Shown: positions 1 through 11,258, numbered from the stretch's first letter. The stretch: DNA of 64,000 bases from an uncultured Deferribacteraceae bacterium (GCA_947039395.1 CAMQYS010000004.1:1-64000), one strand, 5' to 3'. The notes: generated by a model from the letters alone, not told the origin. Translations and numbers: made by a program.

Positions 1-738
1 TATATCTAATTGAGTGAATTCTGGTTGACGATCTGATCTTAAATCTTCATCTCTAGAACAACGTACGATCTGATAAAATTTATCAAATCCACCCATCATT
101 AACAGCTCTTTAAACACCTGTGGTGATTGTGGACGTGCATAAAACTTACCTGCGTTAACCCTTGATGGGGCTAGATAATCTCTCGCACCTTCAGGTGTAG
201 ATTTAGTTAGAAATGGAGTCTCTATATCAACAAAATCCTGCGACAACATATACTCTCTTATAGATTTAGTTAAAGTGCTACGAAGCATAATATTTCTTTG
301 TAACTCAGGACGTCTAAGATCAAGGTAGCGATATTTTAATCTTATATCTTCAGCAACTTCAATACTATCATCTATCATAAATGGAGGCGTTAAAGCTGTA
401 TTTAAAATTCTTATCTCTGATATATGAACTTCAATATCACCTGTTGTAACAACCTGTATTTCATTTCTAAACCCATCTGGACGAAGCATAACCTTTCCAA
501 GAACTGCTACAACATACTCTGGTCTACAAGTATCGCCTACAACTCTAGCCTCTTCATGTTCTTCGTTGATAACTATCTGAGTAACGCCGTATCTATCACG
601 AAGATCTATAAATATAACTCCACCATAATCACGACGTTTCTGTACCCAACCGTTTAAAATGACTTCTTTATTTAAATCTTCTTTTCTAAGATCGCCACAT
701 GTATGAGTTCTTTTAAAATCCCCTAAATTGCTTAACAT
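1..738 (-). CDS. aspS: Aspartyl-tRNA synthetase, N-terminal part (cut by window edge)
   Basis: Class II aminoacyl-tRNA synthetase charging tRNA-Asp in the cytoplasm. Only the first 246 codons are in the window; the gene runs off the left edge. The N-terminal OB-fold anticodon-binding domain is seen ([20 protein letters not shown]), followed by the family signature [13 protein letters not shown], motif 1 region with [13 protein letters not shown], and motif 2 with [16 protein letters not shown]. The ATG at 736-738 has TAGGAG upstream, at a rather long spacing. It lies 97 bp downstream of hisS in the same orientation, a common hisS-aspS pairing, so the two are probably cotranscribed. Confidence 0.96.
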   Translation of the reverse strand, partial: MLSNLGDFKRTHTCGDLRKEDLNKEVILNGWVQKRRDYGGVIFIDLRDRYGVTQIVINEEHEEARVVGDTCRPEYVVAVLGKVMLRPDGFRNEIQVVTTGDIEVHISEIRILNTALTPPFMIDDSIEVAEDIRLKYRYLDLRRPELQRNIMLRSTLTKSIREYMLSQDFVDIETPFLTKSTPEGARDYLAPSRVNAGKFYARPQSPQVFKELLMMGGFDKFYQIVRCSRDEDLRSDRQPEFTQLDI

Positions 739-835
739 TAACTAAACGCTCCTAACACATATTTATATATTATAGCAAAATATTATACTCTAAATTAAAA
801 CTTTCATAACTTATTTATATTTTAAACAGAATAAA

Positions 836-2083
836 CTAATCTCTATTTATAGCACACAAATCAGAAATACTAACCCTTTTCTGATAGCCACTTAACATAT
901 CTTTAATAGTTACCTCTAATGAATTAACTTCATCTTCACCTATTATTACACTAAATTTAGCATCCAGTTTATTAGATTTTTTCATCTGAGATTTCATAGA
1001 TGATTGATCGTAATCGTACTCTACTATAAACCCTTTCTCTCTCAAACTCTTAACAATTTTTAATCCATGCTCTAATGTGTTTTCAAAACATACAATAAAA
1101 TAATCTGTTTGTCTTATAGGTATTTTTTTACTCTGTTGAAGAATTTCAACTAATCTATCAACACCTATTGCAAATCCAATCCCTGCTGTATCTTTTGAAC
1201 CGCCTAATGTCTTGATTAATCCATCATATCTACCACCAGCTCCTACTGCTGACGCTGATCCTAACATCGTTGTTACAAGCTCAAAAGCTGTACGTATATA
1301 GTAATCTAATCCTCGAACCATAAAAGGATTAATTTTATATGGTATATTCATCTCATTTAAATGCTTTTTAACTTGACTAAAATGATCTGAACACTCGCAA
1401 CATAGATTATCAAGCATAACAGGAGCATCTTTAATCAGTTTCTTACAATTTTCATTCTTGCAATCTAATATACGAAGAGGATTACGCTCTAACCTTCTAT
1501 TGCAATCACCACATAACTCATCTTTAATATTTTTAAAATATGCGATCAACAACTCATTATAATCAGGACGACACTCTTTACATCCTAAAGAGTTAATCTC
1601 TAGCTCAACAATATTTTCTAGCTCTAAAACTTTAGCAGAGTTATAAAGTAGTGATGCTATCTCTGCATCAAGTAAAGCAGAAGAACTCTCTAAAACTTCT
1701 ACCCCTATTTGAGTGAACTGACGAAAACGACCTTTCTGCGGACGCTCCCGTCTAAACATATTTCCTAAATAGTAAAACTTTTTCACACCATTATTAATTA
1801 ATCCGTTCTCAATATATGCTCTTAGTAATGATGCTGTACCCTCAGGACGTAATGAAACAAACTCACCATCTTTATCTTCAAAAGAGAACATCTCTTTCTC
1901 TACTATATCTGTAGTATCACCTATCCCTCTATTAAATAAAGCTGTTTTCTCTAAGATAGGAAGACGGAATTCTTTAAAACCATAGCTAGTAAATAGTGAT
2001 TTTAGCTTACTCTCAACATATTGCCAATACTCAATATCTTCTCCAAAAATATCTCTAAAACCTTTCATCTTACTGTATTTCAT
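836..2083 (-). CDS. hisS: Histidyl-tRNA synthetase
   Basis: Class II synthetase that charges tRNA-His. The 415-residue length is normal for bacterial HisRS. Visible motifs are N-terminal KGFRDIFG, SLRPEGTASLLRAY, motif 2 with FRRERPQKGRFRQFTQ, the histidine-specific RGLDYYIRTAFE and GGRYDGL, and motif 3 with GIGFAIGVDRLVE, followed by a C-terminal anticodon-binding domain. A middle segment is unusually cysteine-rich (CKECRPDY, CGDCNRR, CKNENC, CCEC), as in some bacterial HisRS insertions that may bind metal. It lies between folK upstream and aspS downstream on the same strand. The ATG start has AGGA about 12 bases upstream. Confidence 0.96.
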   Translation of the reverse strand: MKYSKMKGFRDIFGEDIEYWQYVESKLKSLFTSYGFKEFRLPILEKTALFNRGIGDTTDIVEKEMFSFEDKDGEFVSLRPEGTASLLRAYIENGLINNGVKKFYYLGNMFRRERPQKGRFRQFTQIGVEVLESSSALLDAEIASLLYNSAKVLELENIVELEINSLGCKECRPDYNELLIAYFKNIKDELCGDCNRRLERNPLRILDCKNENCKKLIKDAPVMLDNLCCECSDHFSQVKKHLNEMNIPYKINPFMVRGLDYYIRTAFELVTTMLGSASAVGAGGRYDGLIKTLGGSKDTAGIGFAIGVDRLVEILQQSKKIPIRQTDYFIVCFENTLEHGLKIVKSLREKGFIVEYDYDQSSMKSQMKKSNKLDAKFSVIIGEDEVNSLEVTIKDMLSGYQKRVSISDLCAINRD

Positions 2084-2110
2084 TAATACTCATATCCTAA
2101 CTAATATATG

Positions 2111-2599
2111 TTATTTATTACTATCTATTATCGTTATATTTAAATCATCTTTTAATTGAACTATCATCTCATCTATACTCTTTAAAGTTACTCTATGAAT
2201 ATAATTTTCATCTATCTCTTTTAACGGTATAAGAACGAACGATCTTTCACTCATACACTTATGTGGAATAGTTAATATATCACAATCAAGAACTATGCCA
2301 TTACTATCTATAATATCTATATCTATCTCTCTTGCGCCCCAATATGAATGGTTTTTGTTTCTTCCAATAGATACCTCTATCTCTTTGATAAATTTAAGTA
2401 ATTCCTTAGGAGATATATCAGACTCAATAGAGATAACTTTATTATAATAATTTCTTTGATCATCTCTTAAAAGTGATACTGTCTCATATAATGACGACTC
2501 TTTTAACAATACAAACTTTTCAGATATTAAAGTAATCGCTTTTGTTATGAATTTTTTACTATCACCTATATTGCTTCCGATACCTAATATTACCGACAT
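2111..2599 (-). CDS. folK: 2-amino-4-hydroxy-6-hydroxymethyldihydropteridine pyrophosphokinase
   Basis: HPPK of folate synthesis: transfers pyrophosphate from ATP to 6-hydroxymethyl-7,8-dihydropterin. The 162-residue protein begins with the family motif ILGIGSNIGD, has a central VSIGR, the signature WGAREIDIDIID and the downstream IPHKCMSERSFVLIPL, which together cover the pterin and ATP-Mg sites. There is no fusion to FolB or FolP. It sits 27 bp upstream of hisS and 3 bp after plsC, so it is most likely part of a plsC-folK-hisS-aspS transcription unit. Confidence 0.93.
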   Translation of the reverse strand: MSVILGIGSNIGDSKKFITKAITLISEKFVLLKESSLYETVSLLRDDQRNYYNKVISIESDISPKELLKFIKEIEVSIGRNKNHSYWGAREIDIDIIDSNGIVLDCDILTIPHKCMSERSFVLIPLKEIDENYIHRVTLKSIDEMIVQLKDDLNITIIDSNK

Positions 2600-2602
2600 A
2601 AT

Positions 2603-3334
2603 TTACTTTTCTTCAATATTATAATTATCTTTTAGCCCCTCTAACAGAGCCACTCTTACCTCTTCCATTAACTCTTCATCTTTCTTACCTTCAGTAGGTA
2701 TAGGTTTTAAAACTTTAAGTTCCATATTAGATGGATACATACCAAGACCTGATTTATGCATACATACATCTGTTCCGATAATTGCAACAGGTAAAATCTC
2801 AACATTAGCCTTACGAGCTATCAAAAATGCACCTTTTTTAAATGGAAGTAATACACGATTACCACTTCTTGTTCCTTCAGGAAAAATAGTTACATCTATT
2901 CCAGAATGGAGAACTTCAACCGTTCTATTAATACTTTTTATAGCATTTCTTGCATTACCTCTTTCAACAGGAATACAACTTAATCCTTTCATTGCAGAAC
3001 CCATAAAAGGTACATAAAAAACCTCTTTTTTAGACATAAAACTTACTCTACGCTTAAAAGCTGTAAAAGACATTAATATCATTAATATATCAGTATAACT
3101 TTGATGGTTCGGCATAACTAAATATGTTTTATTTGGATCAAGATATTCTTCTCCTGACCACTTCAATGTTGAGTTATGTAACCACAACATAAACTTTCCT
3201 CTTGGTATCAAGGGGGTTCTATAGCACAAATCTTTATCTTTTTTAAACCATGACAATATTGTACGTTCAAGAGAGTACTCTAATACTCCTATCATCGTTA
3301 TAACAAATATTATCCAACCTTTAATCTTTTTCAT
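2603..3334 (-). CDS. plsC: 1-acyl-sn-glycerol-3-phosphate acyltransferase
   Basis: Membrane-bound acyltransferase that makes phosphatidic acid from lysophosphatidic acid. The 243-residue protein has an N-terminal hydrophobic segment (about residues 6-22), the catalytic HX4D motif NHQSYTD, the substrate motif FPEGTRSGNR, and further PlsC blocks around PFKKGAFLIARKA and ILPVAIIGTD. It is the first gene of a minus-strand run plsC-folK-hisS-aspS; only 3 bp separate it from folK. The family also includes lyso-ornithine-lipid acyltransferases, so the exact acceptor is inferred. Confidence 0.88.
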   Translation of the reverse strand: MKKIKGWIIFVITMIGVLEYSLERTILSWFKKDKDLCYRTPLIPRGKFMLWLHNSTLKWSGEEYLDPNKTYLVMPNHQSYTDILMILMSFTAFKRRVSFMSKKEVFYVPFMGSAMKGLSCIPVERGNARNAIKSINRTVEVLHSGIDVTIFPEGTRSGNRVLLPFKKGAFLIARKANVEILPVAIIGTDVCMHKSGLGMYPSNMELKVLKPIPTEGKKDEELMEEVRVALLEGLKDNYNIEEK

Positions 3335-3559
3335 TAAATTAACCTACTTTACTTTTTATTACATTCTAGTTATTGTGGTTATTATCGTTATAGTTACTAA
3401 TTTATTACTACAACTACCATCTATTGATATTATTATTACTTAATTATTATTGTTGCTACGACTATTAATATTACTATTGTTATTATCGTTATATTTCATA
3501 TAGTTACATAAACTATTTATCTATTATCACTTGTTAGTACAGCTCATATCTAGATAAAG
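3335..3559. other. Low-complexity TTA-rich intergenic region
   Basis: A 225-bp spacer between plsC and the flavoprotein gene, built largely of TTA/TTG/CTA trinucleotide-like runs. A 14-base stretch (gttattatcgttat) occurs twice, near 3379 and 3479. No gene, promoter with both boxes, or terminator is convincing. Confidence 0.5.
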
Positions 3560-4927
3560 CTAATCAGTTAGTTTTTTAACCTTACTCGCAATTTCACAAA
3601 ATATATCGTTATAAGCTGGTCTAATCCCTGTAAAGTCAATGATATTATCTACCTTTATTTTGTTTTGAAAAAACATGTTAAATGTAGACAATATCTCTCT
3701 TACACCAGAACCTAAAACATATACACCTAGAAAAGAATTATCTGCTTTATTATATATAACTTTTATTGTTGTATTGGTATCTTCTGCGAAAAGATGATGA
3801 TAAAATGATGTATGATTTACCTTTATAACATCATAATCATATCCTGTTTCCTCCGCCTGTTCTTCAGATAAACCTATAAACCCTAACTCTGGATCAGTTG
3901 ATAAATATGTAGAAAAAGCAAACTCATCTGATAAGATATCTTTACCTAACATATTTTTTGCAGCAATCTCTCCAGAACTCACAGCCCAACCTAATTGCAT
4001 ACCTACAGCTGTTATATCGCCTGCCACATAAATATCTTTATTGTCTGTGGTAAAGTTAGTATCATGAATCACACTCCCATTACTATTTAGATTAACACCT
4101 GCTGCTTCAAGATTTAATGGTAATATAAATGGTTTTCTACCTATTGATAGAAATACTTGTTCTGACTCTATCTGCATATCATTAAACAATATAAGATACT
4201 TCTGTCCAACTTTATCTACATTTACAACTTCTCTATTATGAATTATATTAATGCCTTTCTTTTTCAATATATCTTCATACCTTTTGACAGCCTTGCTATC
4301 TATAAATGAAAGGATAGAGTCCTCTTTCTCTATTATATTAACCTTAGTTCCTAGACGATTAAAAACACAAGCTAACTCTACCCCTATCAAGCCACCACCG
4401 ATAATAGATATAGAGGCAGGTATACTCTCAAGTTTTGATACAGAGTTAATATCAGAAACTTTAAGATTAGATAGTAGTTTTTGTTGATCTGAACCTACAG
4501 CAATAAGTGCTTTCTCAAAAACAATTGTATCAACTTCACCATCTTCTCTAGTTAATTCAGCTTTATGAGATTCAAGAAATTTTATCGAACCAGAAATATA
4601 GTTGATTTCATATTTTTCAAATTTATCAAGAATTGATCGCTTTGCTTTATTAACATTGTTATCAATATACTTTTTTAATCTTTTGAAATCTAATTTTGCT
4701 GGAGATATTTTACCATTATCAATAAAATTATTATGGACTTGAAGATATCTTGTATACATTTGCGAAAAATATAGTAGAGAATTAGATACAACTACACCAT
4801 CATTACAATATGCTCCACCTAACTGCCTAGAGACTACTAAAATGTCACTACTTTCTTTTGCTAAAATTGTGGATGCTGCAATACCAGCAGGACCAGCACC
4901 CACAACTAAATATTTTACCTTAATCAT
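3560..4927 (-). CDS. Lipoamide-dehydrogenase-like flavoprotein lacking the redox disulfide
   Basis: A 455-residue FAD/NAD(P) oxidoreductase with the fold of dihydrolipoamide dehydrogenase: FAD site GAGPAG at residues 10-15, NAD-binding SIIGGGLIGVELACVF, second FAD contact NKDIYVAGDI and the C-terminal dimerisation domain. The active-site segment that normally reads GG-x-C-x-N-x-G-C is GGAYCNDGV here, so the two cysteines are replaced by Y40 and V45 (C41 is out of register). The C-terminal HPT-x-x-E dyad is also altered (RPAYND). It should therefore not do dithiol-disulfide exchange on lipoamide. No lipoate-enzyme genes adjoin it; ahcY lies 32 bp upstream. Function unknown; possibly an NAD(P)H-quinone or transhydrogenase-type activity. 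Confidence 0.8.
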   Translation of the reverse strand: MIKVKYLVVGAGPAGIAASTILAKESSDILVVSRQLGGAYCNDGVVVSNSLLYFSQMYTRYLQVHNNFIDNGKISPAKLDFKRLKKYIDNNVNKAKRSILDKFEKYEINYISGSIKFLESHKAELTREDGEVDTIVFEKALIAVGSDQQKLLSNLKVSDINSVSKLESIPASISIIGGGLIGVELACVFNRLGTKVNIIEKEDSILSFIDSKAVKRYEDILKKKGINIIHNREVVNVDKVGQKYLILFNDMQIESEQVFLSIGRKPFILPLNLEAAGVNLNSNGSVIHDTNFTTDNKDIYVAGDITAVGMQLGWAVSSGEIAAKNMLGKDILSDEFAFSTYLSTDPELGFIGLSEEQAEETGYDYDVIKVNHTSFYHHLFAEDTNTTIKVIYNKADNSFLGVYVLGSGVREILSTFNMFFQNKIKVDNIIDFTGIRPAYNDIFCEIASKVKKLTD

Positions 4928-4959
4928 TTGCGATCTAGTGTTTACTTCCTAATCAATTA

Positions 4960-6228
<1,269 letters not shown>

Positions 6229-6342
6229 TTATATTCCCTCTATTAAATAATTCTATAACTTTTTGTACCACAAAATAAAAATAGATAATATAAGTGTTGT
6301 TTAACAAATTTATTATCTATTATTATAATTTACTACTTTTTT

Positions 6343-7488
6343 TTAACTTATTTTTGCTAATGATTTAATATCATTTACTCTATCTATTTTTTCCCAATTA
6401 AATATCTCTCTACCAAAATGCCCGTACGCTGCAGTTTCTCTAAAAATCGGTTTTCTTAAATCAAGCGATTCTATCAATCCTTTAGGTGTAAGATCAAATA
6501 CCTGCCCTATTATTTTTGATATTTCTGTATCAGGTATTATACCTGTGTGAAATGTATCTACACTAATAGATACAGGTTGAGCAACACCTATCGCATAAGC
6601 TAACTGTATTTCACAACGTTTTGCAATACCTGCCGCTACTATATTCTTAGCAACCCATCTTGCACCGTATGCAGCCGATCTATCAACTTTTGTTGCATCC
6701 TTACCAGAGAAAGCTCCACCACCATGACGCCCCATTCCACCGTATGTATCAACAATAATCTTTCTACCAGTTAATCCGCAATCACCCATAGGTCCACCTA
6801 CAACAAATCTACCTGTTGGATTAATATGAAGTGTGATAGCATCTTTATCATATAAACTACTTGGTAGTGTAGGCTCTATAACATATTTCTTTATATCTTC
6901 ATGAATTTTTTCAAGAGTAATCTCAGGTGCATGTTGTGTAGACACAACTACTGTATCAATACGTACAGGTTGATGTCCATTATATTCTATTGTTACTTGA
7001 GACTTACCATCAGGTCTAAGATAATCGAGTACACCTGTTTTTCTCACTTCACTTAGCTTCATAGATAGTTTATGAGCAAGCATAATCGGTAGTGGCATTA
7101 ATTCTTCAGTCTCATCACAGGCAAACCCAAACATTAATCCTTGATCTCCTGCACCACCAGTATCTACTCCCATAGCTATATCAGGAGATTGTTGATTAAT
7201 TGTAGATATTACTCCACACGTTAAGTAATCAAACCCATATTTAGCTCTAGTATATCCTATTTCTTCAATTGTTTTTCTAACAACAGCAGGAATATCTACA
7301 TATGTTTTAGTTGTTATCTCTCCAGAAACTACCACTAATCCAGTAGTTAGAAGCGTTTCACAAGCAACCCTACTAGCAGGATCATCAGTAAGCATTGCGT
7401 CAAGAATACTATCTGATATTTGGTCAGCTATCTTATCTGGATGTCCTTCTGTTACCGACTCTGATGTAAAAAGATGTTTCTTATCCAT
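6343..7488 (-). CDS. metK: S-adenosylmethionine synthetase
   Basis: Forms SAM from methionine and ATP. The 381-residue length and all signature blocks are typical: [15 protein letters not shown] with the ATP-binding His, [37 protein letters not shown], and the phosphate-binding [19 protein letters not shown]. Upstream is a 140-bp spacer that holds a short run of ctatac hexamers (about 7503-7528) but no recognisable SAM riboswitch. It is followed by ahcY on the same strand. Confidence 0.97.
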   Translation of the reverse strand: MDKKHLFTSESVTEGHPDKIADQISDSILDAMLTDDPASRVACETLLTTGLVVVSGEITTKTYVDIPAVVRKTIEEIGYTRAKYGFDYLTCGVISTINQQSPDIAMGVDTGGAGDQGLMFGFACDETEELMPLPIMLAHKLSMKLSEVRKTGVLDYLRPDGKSQVTIEYNGHQPVRIDTVVVSTQHAPEITLEKIHEDIKKYVIEPTLPSSLYDKDAITLHINPTGRFVVGGPMGDCGLTGRKIIVDTYGGMGRHGGGAFSGKDATKVDRSAAYGARWVAKNIVAAGIAKRCEIQLAYAIGVAQPVSISVDTFHTGIIPDTEISKIIGQVFDLTPKGLIESLDLRKPIFRETAAYGHFGREIFNWEKIDRVNDIKSLAKIS

Positions 7489-7628
7489 AATGTTAAAATT
7501 TCTCCTATACCTATACCTATACCTATTATATTAGCACTATTATTAACTTTTTAATATTTATCTTCGTTGTTCGTAGCTAAACTCTTTAAATATTATACAT
7601 TAACTATTAGCATTAACTCATTACATAG

Positions 7629-7868
7629 TTACACTTTAGTATTAGTAACTAACTCTTTTTTGTACTTTGTTATTATTTGATCCATAAGATCTTTATTTTT
7701 TAATTTTGTTAATTTAATCTGTTTAATATTAGCTTCAACTTCTGGAGGAATAATTTTAAGGCTGTACAACGCCTCTAAATCCTGCTCTAGTTTTATATGT
7801 TCATTAAAATATTTTTTAAATTCCATATCGCTATTTCGTAACTCTGAAATAATAATATCTTCGTTCAT
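7629..7868 (-). CDS. YdcH/DUF465 family small protein
   Basis: A 79-residue, charged, probably helical-hairpin protein of the DUF465 (YdcH) type. The family segment runs from FKKYFNEHIKLEQDLE through a short hydrophobic turn (SLKIIPPEVE) to IKQIKLTKLKNKDLMDQII. An open frame extends upstream to 7937, but the ATG at 7866-7868 is preceded by the strong ribosome-binding site AAGGGGGA at good spacing, so I start there. It is 101 bp after rimI and precedes metK. Its biochemical role is not known; proteins of this family are small and may bind other proteins or nucleic acid. Confidence 0.75.
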   Translation of the reverse strand: MNEDIIISELRNSDMEFKKYFNEHIKLEQDLEALYSLKIIPPEVEANIKQIKLTKLKNKDLMDQIITKYKKELVTNTKV

Positions 7869-7969
7869 ATCTATAATTCCCCCTTCACAATATAATAAAA
7901 CAGTATAATTAACTCGTATGTAAACTATACAAATCAACTATATAATATCTATAAATATAATTTAGTTAA

Positions 7970-8398
7970 TTAACTTACTGCTTCTCTTGTCATTCTTACA
8001 GCATTAAGATTACTACCATAATAATTTTTTATTATTCCACACTCTTTAAAATTGAAATATTTATATAAGTTTAATGCAACATCATTACATACATTAACCT
8101 CTAAAAACCATGTGTAACCTTTATTCTCTTTGATAATAGTTGTAAGAAATTTCTTACCTAATCCTCTATTTTGATACTCTTTATCAATTGCAAATGTTAC
8201 AAGTTCAACTGTTAAACTAAGCTTCCATATAACCATATAACCTACAGCTTGCCCTTCAAACTCATAGATATAAATAATTGAATGATCTTTACTAAACTCT
8301 TGTATAAATGAAGTGTTACTCCACCTATTTAAATCAAAAGAAGCATCGCAAATACGTCTTATTGTCTCTATATCATCTAATGTTGCAACTCTTATCAA
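7970..8398 (-). CDS. rimI: Ribosomal-protein-alanine N-acetyltransferase-like GNAT
   Basis: GNAT-fold acetyltransferase, most like RimI, which acetylates the N-terminus of ribosomal protein S18. It has the acetyl-CoA motif A region VTFAIDKEYQNRGLGKKFL followed by WFLEVNVCNDVALNLYKYFNF and a C-terminal YYGSNLNAVRMTRE, close to the usual RimI ending. The chosen start is TTG at 8396-8398 (MIRVATLDD), with GGAG eight bases upstream; the open frame continues to 8446, but that extension is inside tsaB and unlike the family. It overlaps the end of tsaB by 26 bp, implying translational coupling, and the tsaB-rimI pair is a conserved arrangement. Confidence 0.85.
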   Translation of the reverse strand: MIRVATLDDIETIRRICDASFDLNRWSNTSFIQEFSKDHSIIYIYEFEGQAVGYMVIWKLSLTVELVTFAIDKEYQNRGLGKKFLTTIIKENKGYTWFLEVNVCNDVALNLYKYFNFKECGIIKNYYGSNLNAVRMTREAVS

Positions 8399-8969
8399 AA
8401 TCAATCTCCGCTTCAGCTTTACGCAGATACAACGGTAAACACTCACTTAGAAAATAAGAGATATTTTCATGCTTAGCAACCGCTTCAAGATTAATTACAT
8501 CGCTTGGAAACGAATTAACTGTAATATAATCTCCTATTAATTCATCAGAAACAACCACTTCTTCTATATTTGAAAAAATCGTATCTTTAAAATTATAGCT
8601 ACGAACAGCAAATAAATCCCCTTTAAGCCTTGAGATAACTGAAAACTCATTATCCATTTGTATAGATATCGCTTTCGCATCAAGAGAGTTTATACCATAA
8701 ATAGCTTTATTATCTGCAATAGCTAATCCATATACAAATGATATTCCAACTCGTATACCTGTAAACGATCCTGGACCAGTTACTACATAATATTCATCAA
8801 TAGATGCGATATTAATAGATGTTTGAGTTAACATAAAATCTAATATAGGCAGTATCTTCTCTGATGTTCCTCTCTCGATCCTTATTTTTGTGGAAAAAAC
8901 AACACCACCACAATCGGTAAGAACAAAAGATAGATAGCTAGATGATGTATCTAAAAAAAATCTTCTCAT
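8373..8969 (-). CDS. tsaB: tRNA threonylcarbamoyladenosine biosynthesis protein TsaB
   Basis: Partner and regulator of TsaD in the complex that installs t6A37 on ANN-decoding tRNAs. The N-terminal ASKHA-type strand FLDTSSSYLSFVL and the diagnostic VTGPGSFTGIRVGISFVYGLA are both visible; the protein is about 198 residues. Start taken at ATG 8967-8969 (MRRFFLDTS), with GGAA just upstream, in preference to a TTG three codons earlier. It overlaps rimI at its 3' end. tsaD and tsaE are not in this window. Confidence 0.92.
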   Translation of the reverse strand: MRRFFLDTSSSYLSFVLTDCGGVVFSTKIRIERGTSEKILPILDFMLTQTSINIASIDEYYVVTGPGSFTGIRVGISFVYGLAIADNKAIYGINSLDAKAISIQMDNEFSVISRLKGDLFAVRSYNFKDTIFSNIEEVVVSDELIGDYITVNSFPSDVINLEAVAKHENISYFLSECLPLYLRKAEAEIDFDKSCNIR

Positions 8970-9104
8970 TTGTTCCAATTATAATATTTATAATTCAATA
9001 AGTCAATTATATTAACAGATTATGTTCCACTAAAACAGAGTAACTACTTACAACAATAAACTAGAAAATGATAATATTATCCCACTTCAGCTATAACAAT
9101 TATG

Positions 9105-9737
9105 TTACGCTGTCACAAATGGATTATGAACTTTTTCATGCCCAATAGATGATTTTTGTCCGTGTCCTGGACAAACAGTTACATCCTCATCTAATGTATA
9201 TAGCTTCTCCTTGATAGATCTAATTATAGAAGGATGATCTGATTGCTCTAAATCTGTTCTTCCTATAGACTCATGAAATAATGTATCTCCTGATATAAGT
9301 ATCTTATCATCTCTCTCACCTATTAGAAATGATACACAACCCATAGTATGTCCTGGTGTATGAATTACTGTTATATCCTTACCGTTAAAGTCTATCTTAT
9401 CTCCATCATTTAAATAACCGTCTACTATAGGCTCAACATCGTATTTCCAACCATACATTTTTGAGATAGATTTTGCATCTCCTATTAATGGCTCATCATT
9501 CTTATGAATATAAAATTTACAACCATACTTCTTCTGTACTTCGCCTACTGCACCTATATGATCGAAATGTCCATGTGTGTTAAGAATTGAGTGAACTGAT
9601 AAATTATTCTTCTCTAAAAATGCGTCTATCTTATGAAAGTCGCCACCTGGATCAAATAATATCGCTTCTTTACCATCATGATAAATATATGTGTTCTCCA
9701 TAAGTGGAGTAACTGCTATAAATTCTAACTTAAACAT
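9105..9737 (-). CDS. MBL-fold metallo-hydrolase (glyoxalase II-like)
   Basis: Metallo-beta-lactamase-fold hydrolase of 210 residues. Metal ligands are all present: the THGHFDHIG motif, the downstream HTPGHTMGCVSF histidine, the ISGDTLF aspartate and the C-terminal CPGHG histidine. It lacks the C-terminal substrate domain of classical GloB, so it resembles the short YcbL-type glyoxalase II family; the substrate is likely a glutathione-type or other thioester, but this is inferred. It lies 39 bp downstream of murJ on the same strand, with a plain SD (AAGGAG) before the ATG. Confidence 0.88.
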   Translation of the reverse strand: MFKLEFIAVTPLMENTYIYHDGKEAILFDPGGDFHKIDAFLEKNNLSVHSILNTHGHFDHIGAVGEVQKKYGCKFYIHKNDEPLIGDAKSISKMYGWKYDVEPIVDGYLNDGDKIDFNGKDITVIHTPGHTMGCVSFLIGERDDKILISGDTLFHESIGRTDLEQSDHPSIIRSIKEKLYTLDEDVTVCPGHGQKSSIGHEKVHNPFVTA

Positions 9738-9776
9738 AAATTCTCCTTACTATATTAATTTATTTACTACTTTAAT

Positions 9777-11258
9777 TTATCTTAATACTTTTAAAACATT
9801 TACTCTTAATGAATATAAATATCCAAAATAGAATAATATAGAAAATAATATAATAAGTAAAACATTTAATTCAATATGCTTCAATATCATTATTAATATT
9901 ATAAGCAGAATGTTTGATGAAATAACCTTTATTAACAATACTTTATGTCTATTTATATTAAGTGAGTAATCTTTAATAAATACATATAAAAACAGTGCAT
10001 TAAAAAATGCTGAAATAGAAGAGGCTAGTGCTATCCCTGAATGAGCTAAGAACTGCATCAATATAAGATTTAATATAACATTTAATACAAAACCAATAAA
10101 AGCTGCTTTAACTGGTGTTTTCGTATCCTTTTTAGAGTGAAACACTTTTGTGAATAAATTTATAAATGAGAAAAATATCAATCCAACACTATACATTCGT
10201 AAAGCTGATGCGGTATTAACCAAATCAGTTTCTGTAAAATTATTACGATAAAATATTAATCTAGTTATATCTGTAGATAGTAAATAAAGCCCTATCGTTG
10301 CAGGAATAATCGCTATAAATAATGTCAATATAGACTTATCAATTAATGATACCCTCTTTTCAACATCATTATTGATATACGCTTTAGATAGCTCTGTTAA
10401 TGATACTGTTCCAACTGCAACAGCTAACACACCTAACGGAAATTGGAAAATTCTATTAGAGTAGAATAACCAAGATATCGAACCTACTGCTAAATATGAT
10501 GCAAGCACTCTACCGATTAAAAAGTTCAACTGTGATATAGATACGCCTGCAATAGATGGAATAATTAATAGATATGTTTGTTTAATCGCTTTATCTATTG
10601 TCTTAAAAAAAATCGGTTTATATCCGTAAATTAATGATATAGAGAATATAAGTAATGCTTGCAAAAAACCACCTAGTAACGTTCCATAAGCTAGATAATA
10701 TATATTACCACTCTCTTTATATCCTACCCATGCACCAAGTATCATCGCCATATTGAATAACGCTGATGATACATACGGAATAAAATATGAGTTATTAAAG
10801 TTTAGAAAACCTGATAATAAACCAGAGAAACTAATTAACAGGAGAAAAGGCATAACAATACGTAATAAGTTTGCTCCCTCATTTAATATCTCTTTATTTT
10901 CTGAAAAACCAGGTACAAATAAAAGTATTACATAATCTGCTAAAAAGATAATTATCAATGTGATTATAGATATGATAAATGTTTGAACAACTATAAGTTG
11001 TGTAAGATAAGCGTTCTGCATTTTGTGCCCACCTACCTTAAACTTCTCTGTTAAAAAAGGCATGAATGCAGATGAGATCGCTCCTTCTACAAAAAACTGT
11101 CTAAATAAGTTAGGAATTGCAAAAGCAACGAAAAAAATATCTGTTAATGCTGTAGCTCCAAAATAAGCAGCAATACTAATATCTCGTATTAATCCAAATA
11201 TTCTACTTATTAATATCCCTATACTTGAAAGTAAAACTTTACCAATATAACTACTCAA
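9777..11258 (-). CDS. murJ: Lipid II flippase MurJ
   Basis: Polytopic inner-membrane flippase for the peptidoglycan precursor lipid II. The 493-residue protein shows 13-14 hydrophobic segments and the MviN/MurJ family features: N-terminal SRIFGLIRDISIAAYFGA, the loop FAIPNLFRQFFVEGAISSAFMP, and later TPVKAAFIGFVLNVILN. It is the first gene of a minus-strand unit with the MBL hydrolase and is divergent from the HU-type gene across a 158-bp spacer. Confidence 0.94.
   Translation of the reverse strand: MSSYIGKVLLSSIGILISRIFGLIRDISIAAYFGATALTDIFFVAFAIPNLFRQFFVEGAISSAFMPFLTEKFKVGGHKMQNAYLTQLIVVQTFIISIITLIIIFLADYVILLFVPGFSENKEILNEGANLLRIVMPFLLLISFSGLLSGFLNFNNSYFIPYVSSALFNMAMILGAWVGYKESGNIYYLAYGTLLGGFLQALLIFSISLIYGYKPIFFKTIDKAIKQTYLLIIPSIAGVSISQLNFLIGRVLASYLAVGSISWLFYSNRIFQFPLGVLAVAVGTVSLTELSKAYINNDVEKRVSLIDKSILTLFIAIIPATIGLYLLSTDITRLIFYRNNFTETDLVNTASALRMYSVGLIFFSFINLFTKVFHSKKDTKTPVKAAFIGFVLNVILNLILMQFLAHSGIALASSISAFFNALFLYVFIKDYSLNINRHKVLLIKVISSNILLIILIMILKHIELNVLLIILFSILFYFGYLYSLRVNVLKVLR

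Noticed and set aside
7489-7628. SAM riboswitch upstream of metK
   Set aside because: Only hexamer-like ctatac repeats and AT-rich sequence are seen; no conserved SAM-box helices or terminator hairpin could be found.
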